Shown here: positions 1 through 5,568 of the stretch, one piece after another
How the letters are laid out: each line of letters begins with the position of its first letter
Numbering within the stretch: position 1 is the first letter of the stretch
Assembly: GCA_024684155.1 (NCBI GenBank)
Contig: JAIKXK010000218.1
Span: 1 to 5,568 of the forward strand
DNA from: Lachnospiraceae bacterium
GTDB lineage: Bacteria > Bacillota > Clostridia > Lachnospirales > Lachnospiraceae
Length of the DNA: 5,568 nucleotides
Direction of reading: 5' to 3'
Made by a program: the position numbers and the translations under genes
The notes under the pieces: generated by a model
What the model was told of the DNA's origin: nothing
The model's database searches: none
What the model saw: only the letters and a program-made list of their open reading frames with translations

Positions 1-86
1 ATCTTGAGGAAATATGGAACACAATTTCGTTACGAAAAAATCATGCGCTAAAATTTCTCCGTAAGACGAAAGAATGTATATGTTAA
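1..86 (+). other. Left-edge sequence, possible 3' end of a plus-strand gene
   Basis: No gene can be assigned here. Two plus-strand frames are open from the window edge. Frame 1 reads 16 codons (ILRKYGTQFRYEKIMR) to TAA at 49-51. Frame 3 reads 27 codons, beginning LEEIWNTISLRKN, to TAA at 84-86. Either could be the C-terminus of a gene that starts outside the window and converges on the operon, which would fit a terminator at 157-185 that is symmetrical in both directions. Neither peptide is recognised, and such short open frames arise by chance. A near-perfect palindrome, TTTCGT-T-ACGAAA, lies at 25-37. Confidence 0.25.
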
Positions 87-126
87 TGAGCGCTTCTAAG
101 GAGTCACTCTTATTTCTCGCTCATTA
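84..126. repeat. 9-base inverted repeat with 25-base loop
   Basis: TAATGAGCG at 84-92 is exactly complementary to CGCTCATTA at 118-126. No run of T follows on either strand, so it is not a canonical terminator. It lies between the operon terminator and the left edge, and could be a leader or trailer hairpin or a protein-binding site. Its role is unknown. Confidence 0.45.
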
Positions 127-134
127 CAGTTGTA

Positions 135-143
135 AGTATAACA
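135..143 (-). promoter_or_regulatory. Possible extended -10 element reading leftward
   Basis: On the minus strand, TGTTATACT matches an extended -10 (TGn followed by TATACT, near TATAAT). It lies just beyond the operon terminator. No good -35 hexamer sits 16 to 18 bases upstream; that stretch is the T-rich terminator arm. A transcript starting near 128 would begin with the inverted repeat at 84-126. No gene start is visible downstream in the window, so this is only a candidate. Confidence 0.2.
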
Positions 144-156
144 CCCTAAAGGACAC

Positions 157-185
157 AAAAAGGACACAGCATTTGTGTCCTTTTT
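157..185 (-). terminator. Intrinsic terminator of the decarboxylase operon, probably bidirectional
   Basis: A perfect 12-base-pair inverted repeat has arms AAAAAGGACACA (157-168) and TGTGTCCTTTTT (174-185) with a 5-base loop (169-173). Read on the minus strand it starts 43 bases after the last operon stop codon and ends in a run of five T. Read on the plus strand it also ends in TTTTTCTT, so it could serve a convergent gene from the left. Part of the arm, AAAGGACACA, is repeated directly at 148-157, next to the hairpin. Confidence 0.88.
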
Positions 186-227
186 CTTGCAATTGCACTT
201 ATTCAAATACAATGAATTATCTTTTTA

Positions 228-1643
228 TTAAACAGGATAAGCTCCATTTTTTGTATCAGCCTTTGCAGGATCAACATGAGTCTGCTGTGCCTGACGGTAC
301 TTAAAGAACTCTGTAGCAACCTGAGGGAATAATGCATAAGACAATACATCTTCTTCCTGCTGTTTCCACTGGCTCATTTCCTTTTCAATAGACTCAAGCT
401 GAGGCTCAAGTAAATCTGCTGGGCGACAGGTAATAGCATTCTTTGCATCATCACCTAATACTTTTTCAACAATTTCAGGATTGAAAGGTTTTACTGTCTG
501 ACCATATTTACCAAGTAAAATATCCTTAGTTTCGTTTGTAGCAACCTTATATCTTTCACCCATTAATACGTTAAATACAGCTTGTGTACCAACAATCTGT
601 GAAGAAGGTGTAACTAGAGGTGGTTCACCTAAATCTTTACGTACTCTAGGCACTTCTTCTAATACTTCGTTAAATTTATCTTCCTTACCCTGCTCTTTTA
701 ACTGAGAAAGAAGGTTTGAAAGCATACCACCAGGTACCTGGTAAAGTAATGTTTTAATGTTAACACCTAATACCTTTGGATTCATAAGTCCAGAGTCAAG
801 AGCTTCCTGACGCTGAGGAGCAAAGTAATCTGCGATTTCAGCTAGAAGTCCCTGATCAAGGCCTGTATCAAATTCAGTACCCTTGAATGCTTCAACCATA
901 ACTTCAGTAGCAGGCTGAGAAGTACCAAGTGCAAAAGGACTCATAGCAGTATCGATAATATCACATCCTGCTTCAACAGCCTTCATATAGGTCATGGAAG
1001 CTACACCTGAAGTATAGTGAGTATGTAATTCGATAGGCAAAGAGGTAGAACTCTTTAATGCACGAACTAATTCATCTGCTTTCTGAGGAACCAAAAGTCC
1101 AGCCATATCTTTAATACAAATAGAATCAGCACCCATATCTTCAATCTTCTTGGCCATAGAGGTCCAGTATTCTAAAGTATAGGCATCACCCAAGGTATAA
1201 GACAAAGCAACCTGTGCATGTCCTTTTTCCTTATTACAAGCTTTAACAGCTGTTTCAAGGTTTCTAATATCATTCAAACAATCAAAAATACGAATAATAT
1301 CAATACCATTGGCAATAGATTTCTGAACGAAATATTCTACTACATCATCAGCATAAGGCTTGTATCCCAAAATATTCTGTCCACGGAATAACATCTGAAG
1401 CTTTGTATTCTTAAATCCATCACGAAGCTTACGAAGTCTATCCCAAGGATCTTCTTTTAAGAATCTGAGGCAGGAATCAAATGTAGCTCCACCCCAGCAC
1501 TCTACTGCGTTATATCCAACCTGATCCATTTTATCAATGATTGGTAACATCTGCTCTGTTGTCATACGAGTGGCAATCAAAGACTGATGTGCATCACGAA
1601 GAACGGTCTCAGTAATTTTTACCGGTTTTCTTTCTTCTGCCAT
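228..1643 (-). CDS. oadA: Oxaloacetate decarboxylase alpha / transcarboxylase 5S-type carboxyltransferase, no biotin domain
   Basis: This 471-residue cytoplasmic enzyme transfers a carboxyl group between biotin on its carrier and pyruvate/oxaloacetate. The HMGL-like TIM barrel spans about residues 8-275 and the conserved PYC/OADA carboxylase domain about 290-430. Visible family motifs are RDAHQS (16-21, with metal ligand Asp17), ECWGGATFD (48-56), EDPWDRL (64-70), LFRGQN (85-90), IKDMAG (177-182, Lys178 the lysine that is carbamylated in relatives) and ELHTHYTSG (205-213, metal-binding His207 and His209). Full OadA proteins approach 600 residues and end in a biotinyl domain. This one stops after the carboxylase domain, like the 5S subunit of propionibacterial transcarboxylase, and the carrier is encoded two genes upstream. 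The start is set by AAAGGAG seven bases before ATG, 21 bases after the oadB stop. It ends in tandem TAA TAA. Pyruvate/oxaloacetate specificity is inferred from the family. Confidence 0.95.
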   Translation of the reverse strand: MAEERKPVKITETVLRDAHQSLIATRMTTEQMLPIIDKMDQVGYNAVECWGGATFDSCLRFLKEDPWDRLRKLRDGFKNTKLQMLFRGQNILGYKPYADDVVEYFVQKSIANGIDIIRIFDCLNDIRNLETAVKACNKEKGHAQVALSYTLGDAYTLEYWTSMAKKIEDMGADSICIKDMAGLLVPQKADELVRALKSSTSLPIELHTHYTSGVASMTYMKAVEAGCDIIDTAMSPFALGTSQPATEVMVEAFKGTEFDTGLDQGLLAEIADYFAPQRQEALDSGLMNPKVLGVNIKTLLYQVPGGMLSNLLSQLKEQGKEDKFNEVLEEVPRVRKDLGEPPLVTPSSQIVGTQAVFNVLMGERYKVATNETKDILLGKYGQTVKPFNPEIVEKVLGDDAKNAITCRPADLLEPQLESIEKEMSQWKQQEEDVLSYALFPQVATEFFKYRQAQQTHVDPAKADTKNGAYPV

Positions 1644-1664
1644 TTTATTTCTCCTTTATCTAAA

Positions 1665-2813
1665 TTAAACTCCGAAAATAGCCATAAATACACCTGCTGC
1701 TACAGCCGTACCAATTACACCTGCAACATTAGGTCCCATAGCATGCATCAAAAGGAAGTTTGTAGGATCTGCTTCTGCACCAACCTTCTGAGATACACGG
1801 GCTGCCATAGGTACTGCGGAAACTCCGGCAGAACCAATAAGTGGATTGATTTTTCCCTTTGTAAGGAAACATAACAATTTTCCAAATAGTACACCAGCTG
1901 CTGTACCAAAGCAAAACGCAACCAAACCTAAAACTACAATCTTGATTGTACTTAAGTTTAAGAATGCTTCTGCAGATGTGGATGCACCTACAGATGTACC
2001 AAGTAAAATAACGACAATGTACATTAATGCATTACTTGCTGTATCAGAAAGCTGACGAACAACACCAGATTCTCTGAAAAGGTTACCTAGCATAAGCATA
2101 CCAACAAGAGGTGCTGTAGTAGGTAAAAGTAAACAAACAATGATTGTAACAATTATAGGGAATAAAATACGCTCTAATTTCGATACTGGACGTAAATTTT
2201 CCATATGAATTGCACGTTCTTTTTCAGTTGTTAAGGCCTTCATAATTGGAGGCTGAATAATTGGAACCAATGACATATAAGAATATGCTGCTACAGCAAT
2301 AGGTCCCATCAATGCAGACTGTCCTAATTTTCCTGCCAAAAAGATTGACGTAGGTCCGTCTGCGCCACCGATAATTGAAACAGCCGCAGCTGCCTGATCG
2401 GAGAAACCTAGCAAAATAGCTAATAAATATGCTGAGAAGATACCAATCTGTGCTGCAGCTCCAAGAAGGAAACTGATTGGATTGGCAATCAAAGGTCCAA
2501 AGTCTGTCATAGCACCTACACCTAAGAAAATAAGCGAAGGTAAAATTGACCACTCATCGAGTGTGTAGAAGTAATACAAAAGTCCTCCTACCCCATTTGC
2601 GGTTTCTTCCGGAGATGCAATGATATCCGGATAAATATTAACCAACAACATACCGAATGCAATAGGAACCAAAAGCAAAGGTTCATATCCCTTTTTAATT
2701 GCAAGGTATAAGAATACACATGCAACGGCAATCATAACGTAATTACCAACTGTTAAGTTTAAAAAGGCTGTCTGGTGGAGTAGATTGGACATAGTTTCCA
2801 ATACGTAACTCAT
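1665..2813 (-). CDS. oadB: Na+-translocating decarboxylase beta subunit (OadB/MmdB/GcdB family)
   Basis: This 382-residue integral membrane protein decarboxylates carboxybiotin on the carrier and couples this to Na+ export. It is full length for the family, with about nine hydrophobic stretches (for example 26-39, 45-60, 90-101, 117-136, 217-230, 262-278, 291-311, 361-380). Motifs known to be essential in Klebsiella OadB are intact: GGADGPTS (149-156; Asp152 matches Asp203), [13 protein letters not shown] (177-189; Tyr179 probably matches Tyr229) and [18 protein letters not shown] (323-340; Asn323, Ser332 and Arg339 match Asn373, Ser382 and Arg389). These correspondences are by motif spacing, from memory of the literature. 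The pump should therefore be functional. The family does not reveal which substrate is decarboxylated, since beta subunits of the oxaloacetate, methylmalonyl-CoA and glutaconyl-CoA enzymes are alike. AGGAGG lies seven bases before ATG, 17 bases after the carrier stop. Confidence 0.97.
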   Translation of the reverse strand: MSYVLETMSNLLHQTAFLNLTVGNYVMIAVACVFLYLAIKKGYEPLLLVPIAFGMLLVNIYPDIIASPEETANGVGGLLYYFYTLDEWSILPSLIFLGVGAMTDFGPLIANPISFLLGAAAQIGIFSAYLLAILLGFSDQAAAAVSIIGGADGPTSIFLAGKLGQSALMGPIAVAAYSYMSLVPIIQPPIMKALTTEKERAIHMENLRPVSKLERILFPIIVTIIVCLLLPTTAPLVGMLMLGNLFRESGVVRQLSDTASNALMYIVVILLGTSVGASTSAEAFLNLSTIKIVVLGLVAFCFGTAAGVLFGKLLCFLTKGKINPLIGSAGVSAVPMAARVSQKVGAEADPTNFLLMHAMGPNVAGVIGTAVAAGVFMAIFGV

Positions 2814-2830
2814 TTATTTGCCTCCTAAGA

Positions 2831-3190
2831 TTATGCTTCGTTTAAAGTTGCAAGAAGCGCACCGGCTTCAATCTGAGATCCTTCAGTTACATCGATACTA
2901 GCTACTGTTCCGTCACAAGGAGCAACTACAGGAGTTTCCATCTTCATAACCTCTAAGATTACTACTGTATCACCCTTCTTTACAGAAGCGCCAACATTAG
3001 CTGCAATCTTAAATACCTTTCCTGCTGCACCAGCTTCAATCTTAACGCTACCAGCTGCACCAGCAGATGCAGTTGCCTTCTTAGGCGCTGCCTTAGGAGC
3101 TGCTACAGGAGAAGCAGTTGAGCTTCCTCCCTTTTCTTCTACAGTTACATCATAAACATTTCCGTTAACGGTAATGGTATAATTCTTCAT
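2831..3190 (-). CDS. Biotin carboxyl carrier protein of the decarboxylase/transcarboxylase complex
   Basis: This 119-residue carrier shuttles the carboxyl group between the carboxyltransferases and the membrane pump. Residues 1-20 form a short beta-rich start (MKNYTITVNGNVYDVTVEE), as in MmdC/GcdC gamma subunits. Residues 21-48 are a flexible Ala/Pro/Lys/Ser linker. Residues 49-119 are a complete biotinyl domain with the modified lysine Lys83 in EVMKMET (80-86) and the opposing hairpin APCDGTVASI (90-99). The usual motif is EAMKM; here Val replaces Ala two residues before the lysine. ATG at 3190 is chosen because GGAGGA ends seven bases before it; a TTG at 3205, in frame and five codons upstream, overlaps that Shine-Dalgarno and is unlikely to be used. 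It begins 19 bases after the OadG-family gene. No dedicated biotin ligase is in the window, so a housekeeping BirA is presumably used. Confidence 0.95.
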   Translation of the reverse strand: MKNYTITVNGNVYDVTVEEKGGSSTASPVAAPKAAPKKATASAGAAGSVKIEAGAAGKVFKIAANVGASVKKGDTVVILEVMKMETPVVAPCDGTVASIDVTEGSQIEAGALLATLNEA

Positions 3191-3197
3191 TTTATTA

Positions 3198-3203
3198 TCC
3201 TCC
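3198..3203 (-). promoter_or_regulatory. Ribosome binding site that fixes the biotin carrier start
   Basis: GGAGGA on the minus strand lies seven bases (TAATAAA) before ATG at 3190. It excludes the in-frame TTG at 3205, which would place the Shine-Dalgarno inside the coding sequence. Confidence 0.85.
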
Positions 3204-3209
3204 AATATC

Positions 3210-3941
3210 TTAATATCTACGTTTAATAGAACGAACTACAAAGGAATCTGTAGGTGTTCCAGTCTCACTAGCAATTGCCGCAGCAATTACTGCTACTAAT
3301 TCTAAATCGTCTGTTTCTTCAACAGCTGACTCAACCTTTGTTTCTTCTACTTTCACCTCACCAGTATTTGGCTTTTCAGAGAATTTCTTTTCCAAATAAG
3401 GAATGATTCTAAATCCGAAAATAACAAAACTGATAAGAACTAGAATTACAAATACAGTTAAAATACCCATTACAGTATTAAGAGCTGCCTTTGACATAAT
3501 CTCACCTAGAGAATATACAAGTTCCACATTAATAGCTGTAACGTCCATACTGTTTGCATTAAATACATAGATTAATTTGGCATCTCTGTTTTCAAAATCC
3601 ATGGTTAATGTAGCTGTAAGAGTTTTTCCTGATTTATCAACAACGAAATCAGAATAACCATTAAAGTTACCAACCTGGTTCATCACTTCTGCCCAATCAG
3701 AAATCAGAGAGTAATTTAATGCAGCTTCTTCACTATCTTCTGCCTGAGCTTCGTAGTAAGAAATATACTGTAACACTTCATCCTGTCCTAAAGACATTAA
3801 AGAGTTTGCAGTATTCTGCGCCGAAGCTTCTAACTGCTCTGCAGTATAATCACCATAGGTCTGTGCTTCTTTTGACTCACATCCACAAAAGGCAAATATC
3901 ACAGCTAAGCAGCAGGCAAGAAATATAAGTCTTTTCTTCAT
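3210..3941 (-). CDS. OadG-family decarboxylase subunit with lipoprotein-like extracytoplasmic domain
   Basis: This 243-residue protein probably anchors and assembles the complex on OadB, as OadG/MmdD/GcdD subunits do. Residues 5-20 are a hydrophobic signal ending in FCGC (18-21), so Cys21 is a plausible lipidation site, though Phe at -3 is not the usual Leu/Val/Ile. Residues 22-150 are polar with alternating beta-strand pattern (for example TLTATLTMDFENRD, 107-120) and would lie outside the cytoplasm. One membrane helix spans about 156-180. An acidic, Val/Glu/Thr-rich linker follows (189-212), then ELVAVIAAAIASE (214-226) and FVVRSIKRR (234-242), the C-terminal signature of delta/gamma subunits of these pumps. 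Typical members are roughly 80 to 120 residues and lack the outer domain. The start follows the carboxyltransferase stop by 12 bases with GGCGGTGA as a modest Shine-Dalgarno. Family assignment rests on helix, linker, C-terminus and position; the outer domain's function is unknown. Confidence 0.85.
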   Translation of the reverse strand: MKKRLIFLACCLAVIFAFCGCESKEAQTYGDYTAEQLEASAQNTANSLMSLGQDEVLQYISYYEAQAEDSEEAALNYSLISDWAEVMNQVGNFNGYSDFVVDKSGKTLTATLTMDFENRDAKLIYVFNANSMDVTAINVELVYSLGEIMSKAALNTVMGILTVFVILVLISFVIFGFRIIPYLEKKFSEKPNTGEVKVEETKVESAVEETDDLELVAVIAAAIASETGTPTDSFVVRSIKRRY

Positions 3942-3953
3942 AACTTCACCGCC

Positions 3954-5345
3954 TTACTTCGCACTGTGTTTTTTATATACGCTGTCACTCTTTTCAAAAA
4001 GCATATCAAATCCTGCAATTAAATACTTTCTTGCATCAGCAAAATTAACTACACGATCAACGATTCCACGACGTGCTGCATTCATAAGACCGCTCTGAGT
4101 TTCTTCAAACTCTAAAGAAGCCTTTGCAACATCACCGGATTCACCTGCTAAAATTCCACCAGCAAGATTTGAATCCATAATACTCATCTCAGCATCAGGG
4201 AAAGCAAATGTTAAATCTGCTCCTAATGATTTTCCATTCATAAATAAATAAGCTGATCCACCAGCCTTCTTTGTAATAAGATTTACTTTAGGAACTGTAG
4301 CTGATGCAAAAGCAATACTAAGTTCAGCTAATGCCTTAGGTAAATTCTTTTCAGCACATTCGCATGCCTTATATGCATCTACATTTGTAAGACTAAGTAC
4401 AGGGATTTCATAAGCATCACAGAACTTAACAAAAGAAGCAGCTTTTCTAGCACCATTTGCTGTAAGGATTTCTCCAGCTTCTACTGCCTGGTTTCCAACT
4501 ACACCTGTAGTCTGTCCGTTTAAAATAACGAATCCAGTAATCATATCCTTTGAAAAACCAGCCTTTGTTTCAACAAAAATGTTAGCATCAGAAAGTTCAG
4601 CGGCAATTGCAGCTACTTCTTCTCTCTTTTCTTCAAGACCTACAGATGCACGATTTAAATCATCGAGACATTCATCAGCAAACGCTCCATCCATAGCAGA
4701 TGAAGGAAGAACAGCTACCATCTGTCTAATCTTATCTAAAACTTCCTCTTCTGAACCGATGCCATCCACATTTCCATTATCAAACTGGAACTGTGCAGAA
4801 GAAGTATCATTCTTTTCAGAACTGTTTCCTGTAATTGCATCAGGTGAATTTACAAATAATTTTGCATCATTTGTCATATAAGCAAAATCAGAAAGTGCTG
4901 GAAGCACTGATAAACCACCACCGCAGTTTCCGAAGATTCCTGTAATCTGAGGAATGCTTCCACTTGCTTCACAAGCTTTTGCAATCATTTCTCCAATTGC
5001 TTCTGTTGCATCAAAAGCTTCCTGTAAACGTACACCGCCACAGTCAAGTAAACCAATAACTGGAGCTCCCATTTTCATAGCTTTCTCATACACATTCAAG
5101 ATTTTTTTGGCATGCATCTCACCGATGGTACCATTCAAGACACTGCTATCCTGACTATAAACAAACACCAATCGTTCATCAATCAATCCATAACCAGTTA
5201 CAACACCATCAGAAGGCGCCTTCTTAGGATCAAGATTAAAATCAGTAACTCTTGCTGTTACCAAAGAACCTAATTCAACGAAGCTATCTTCATCTAAAAG
5301 ATTCTCGAGTCTTTGAATTGCAGAACTGTTAAGTCCTTCACTCAT
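3954..5345 (-). CDS. Divergent acyl-CoA carboxyltransferase (MmdA/PccB-like)
   Basis: This 463-residue crotonase-fold enzyme probably moves a carboxyl group between an acyl-CoA and the biotin carrier. Both carboxyltransferase halves are present. The N-terminal half (about 10-215) has LLDEDSFVELG (16-26), DGVVTGYG (46-53), a GGVRLQEAFDA stretch (103-113) and the first oxyanion-loop region GNCGGGLSVLPALSDF (139-154). The C-terminal half (about 255-450) has GVVGNQ (281-286), ATVPKVNLITKKAGGSAYLFM (349-369) and DLTFAFPDAEMSIM (377-390). It is shorter than typical MmdA/PccB (about 510) and lacks normal signatures: the GGA..H..SG segment is replaced by SSAQFQFDNG (182-191), DVPGFLPG by NVDAYKAC (321-328), and MGxxGA by MDSNLAG. 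Substrate (methylmalonyl-, malonyl- or another acyl-CoA) is therefore undecided. ATG at 5345 is preferred over the in-frame ATG at 5360 because GGAGGG ends seven bases before it, whereas the upstream ATG has no Shine-Dalgarno. It is the first gene of the operon. Confidence 0.88.
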   Translation of the reverse strand: MSEGLNSSAIQRLENLLDEDSFVELGSLVTARVTDFNLDPKKAPSDGVVTGYGLIDERLVFVYSQDSSVLNGTIGEMHAKKILNVYEKAMKMGAPVIGLLDCGGVRLQEAFDATEAIGEMIAKACEASGSIPQITGIFGNCGGGLSVLPALSDFAYMTNDAKLFVNSPDAITGNSSEKNDTSSAQFQFDNGNVDGIGSEEEVLDKIRQMVAVLPSSAMDGAFADECLDDLNRASVGLEEKREEVAAIAAELSDANIFVETKAGFSKDMITGFVILNGQTTGVVGNQAVEAGEILTANGARKAASFVKFCDAYEIPVLSLTNVDAYKACECAEKNLPKALAELSIAFASATVPKVNLITKKAGGSAYLFMNGKSLGADLTFAFPDAEMSIMDSNLAGGILAGESGDVAKASLEFEETQSGLMNAARRGIVDRVVNFADARKYLIAGFDMLFEKSDSVYKKHSAK

Positions 5346-5352
5346 GTCTTTT

Positions 5353-5358
5353 CCCTCC
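5353..5358 (-). promoter_or_regulatory. Ribosome binding site that fixes the first operon gene's start
   Basis: GGAGGG on the minus strand lies seven bases before ATG at 5345. It overlaps the alternative in-frame ATG at 5358-5360, which is preceded only by A/T-rich sequence. The 463-residue product is therefore more likely than the 468-residue one. Confidence 0.8.
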
Positions 5359-5393
5359 ATTTATATTAAAATTTCAAAAATTGCGCTAGGTTA

Positions 5394-5422
5394 ATCATAT
5401 CGAATTTATAAGTTTATTTCAA
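5394..5422 (-). promoter_or_regulatory. Sigma-70/SigA-type promoter of the decarboxylase operon
   Basis: On the minus strand, TTGAAA (5417-5422) and TATGAT (5394-5399) are separated by exactly 17 bases. Each hexamer has one mismatch to TTGACA/TATAAT. Transcription would start near 5386-5388, giving a leader of about 40 bases before ATG 5345. The region lies between the upstream terminator and the first gene, as expected for an independent operon promoter. No riboswitch or clear operator was recognised in the short leader. Confidence 0.75.
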
Positions 5423-5469
5423 TAGAAAAACGCAATAATTGTCAAAAATTTATCAATATTTTTTAGCAC

Positions 5470-5501
5470 AAAAAACGCCGGTTCAAAATAACCGGCATTT
5501 T
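5470..5501 (-). terminator. Intrinsic terminator of the upstream gene
   Basis: Read on the minus strand, the stem GCCGGTT / AACCGGC (7 base pairs, 5490-5496 with 5477-5483) has a 6-base loop, and six T (5475-5470) follow one base after the stem. An A-run before the stem extends pairing after one mismatch. It begins 16 bases after the TAG that ends the partial gene at the right edge and lies upstream of the operon promoter, so it separates the two transcription units. The A-run and T-run flanks could also allow weak function on the plus strand. Confidence 0.88.
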
Positions 5502-5517
5502 AATATACAAATGTATT

Positions 5518-5568
5518 CTATACCCCAACTGTCAAATGAGTTGCTTCTTCTTCCGCCGCCTGCTTAAA
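5518..5568 (-). CDS. C-terminal end of an unidentified protein (partial)
   Basis: Read on the minus strand from the window edge, 16 codons (FKQAAEEEATHLTVGV) end in TAG at 5518-5520. The terminator 16 bases downstream supports a real gene end in this frame. The peptide is mildly acidic and helical with no recognisable domain, so no function is proposed. The same-strand orientation with an intervening terminator and new promoter suggests it is not part of the decarboxylase operon, although read-through is possible. Confidence 0.6.
   Translation of the reverse strand, partial: FKQAAEEEATHLTVGV

Noticed and set aside
74..304. Plus-strand open frame of 76 codons crossing the terminator and the end of oadA
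   Set aside because: It runs antisense through a strong hairpin terminator and into a confirmed gene, has cysteine-rich non-protein-like composition and no ribosome binding site at its ATG.
1587..2055. Plus-strand open frames antisense to oadA and oadB
   Set aside because: They are shadows of well-supported minus-strand genes, with no family resemblance and no ribosome binding sites.
2224..2553. Minus-strand 109-codon open frame inside oadB in another frame
   Set aside because: Aromatic- and cysteine-rich composition is that of an out-of-frame reading of a membrane protein gene; oadB in its own frame has all family motifs.
4579..5154. Plus-strand open frames antisense to the acyl-CoA carboxyltransferase
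   Set aside because: They are Ser/Ala-rich mirror readings of a coding strand, with no start signals and no recognisable domain.
5440..5445. A perfect -35 hexamer, TTGACA, on the minus strand upstream of the operon
   Set aside because: No acceptable -10 lies 16 to 18 bases downstream; the position at 17 bases is TTGAAA, the -35 of the better promoter. It may be chance or part of an upstream element.
5345..5517. Riboswitch or structured regulatory leader before the operon
   Set aside because: After the predicted transcription start only about 40 A/T-rich bases precede the first ATG, too short for known riboswitches; the only strong hairpin (5470-5501) lies upstream of the promoter.
1..5568. 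CRISPR array, insertion sequence, tRNA or rRNA gene
   Set aside because: No spaced direct-repeat array, transposase domain, terminal inverted repeats with target duplication, or tRNA/rRNA-like sequence was seen on either strand.

Overview
The window holds one complete five-gene operon on the minus strand, flanked by two intrinsic terminators. It also has the last 16 codons of another minus-strand gene at the right edge and unassigned sequence at the left edge. The AT-rich DNA, exclusive use of TAA stops in the operon, strong AGGAGG-type ribosome binding sites and protein similarity suggest an anaerobic Firmicute, most likely Lachnospiraceae/Clostridia. This taxonomic call is inference from family resemblance, not from a marker gene.

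Layout in the direction of transcription (right to left): the 3' end of an unknown gene (5518-5568); its terminator (5470-5501); a sigma-70-type promoter (5394-5422); a divergent acyl-CoA carboxyltransferase (3954-5345); an OadG-family membrane subunit with a lipoprotein-like extracytoplasmic extension (3210-3941); a small biotin carrier protein (2831-3190); the Na+-translocating decarboxylase beta subunit (1665-2813); and a pyruvate/oxaloacetate-type carboxyltransferase without its own biotin domain (228-1643). A strong hairpin terminator follows (157-185). Gaps between genes are 12 to 21 bases, and most genes have a purine-rich Shine-Dalgarno 7 bases before ATG, so the five genes are almost certainly co-transcribed and make one complex.

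How the genes work together: the set is that of a biotin-dependent, sodium-pumping decarboxylase, but with two different carboxyltransferases, one of the acyl-CoA (MmdA/PccB) type and one of the pyruvate/oxaloacetate (OadA/5S) type. They share one biotin carrier and one membrane pump, and no ATP-dependent biotin carboxylase lies in the window. The simplest inference is that carboxyl groups move between an acyl-CoA and pyruvate/oxaloacetate through the carrier (transcarboxylase), and/or are released at OadB to drive Na+ export. The acyl-CoA carboxyltransferase is strongly divergent at positions usually conserved, so its substrate cannot be assigned from sequence. The OadG protein is unusual in its extracytoplasmic domain. 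These two points are the most interesting features of an otherwise recognisable system.
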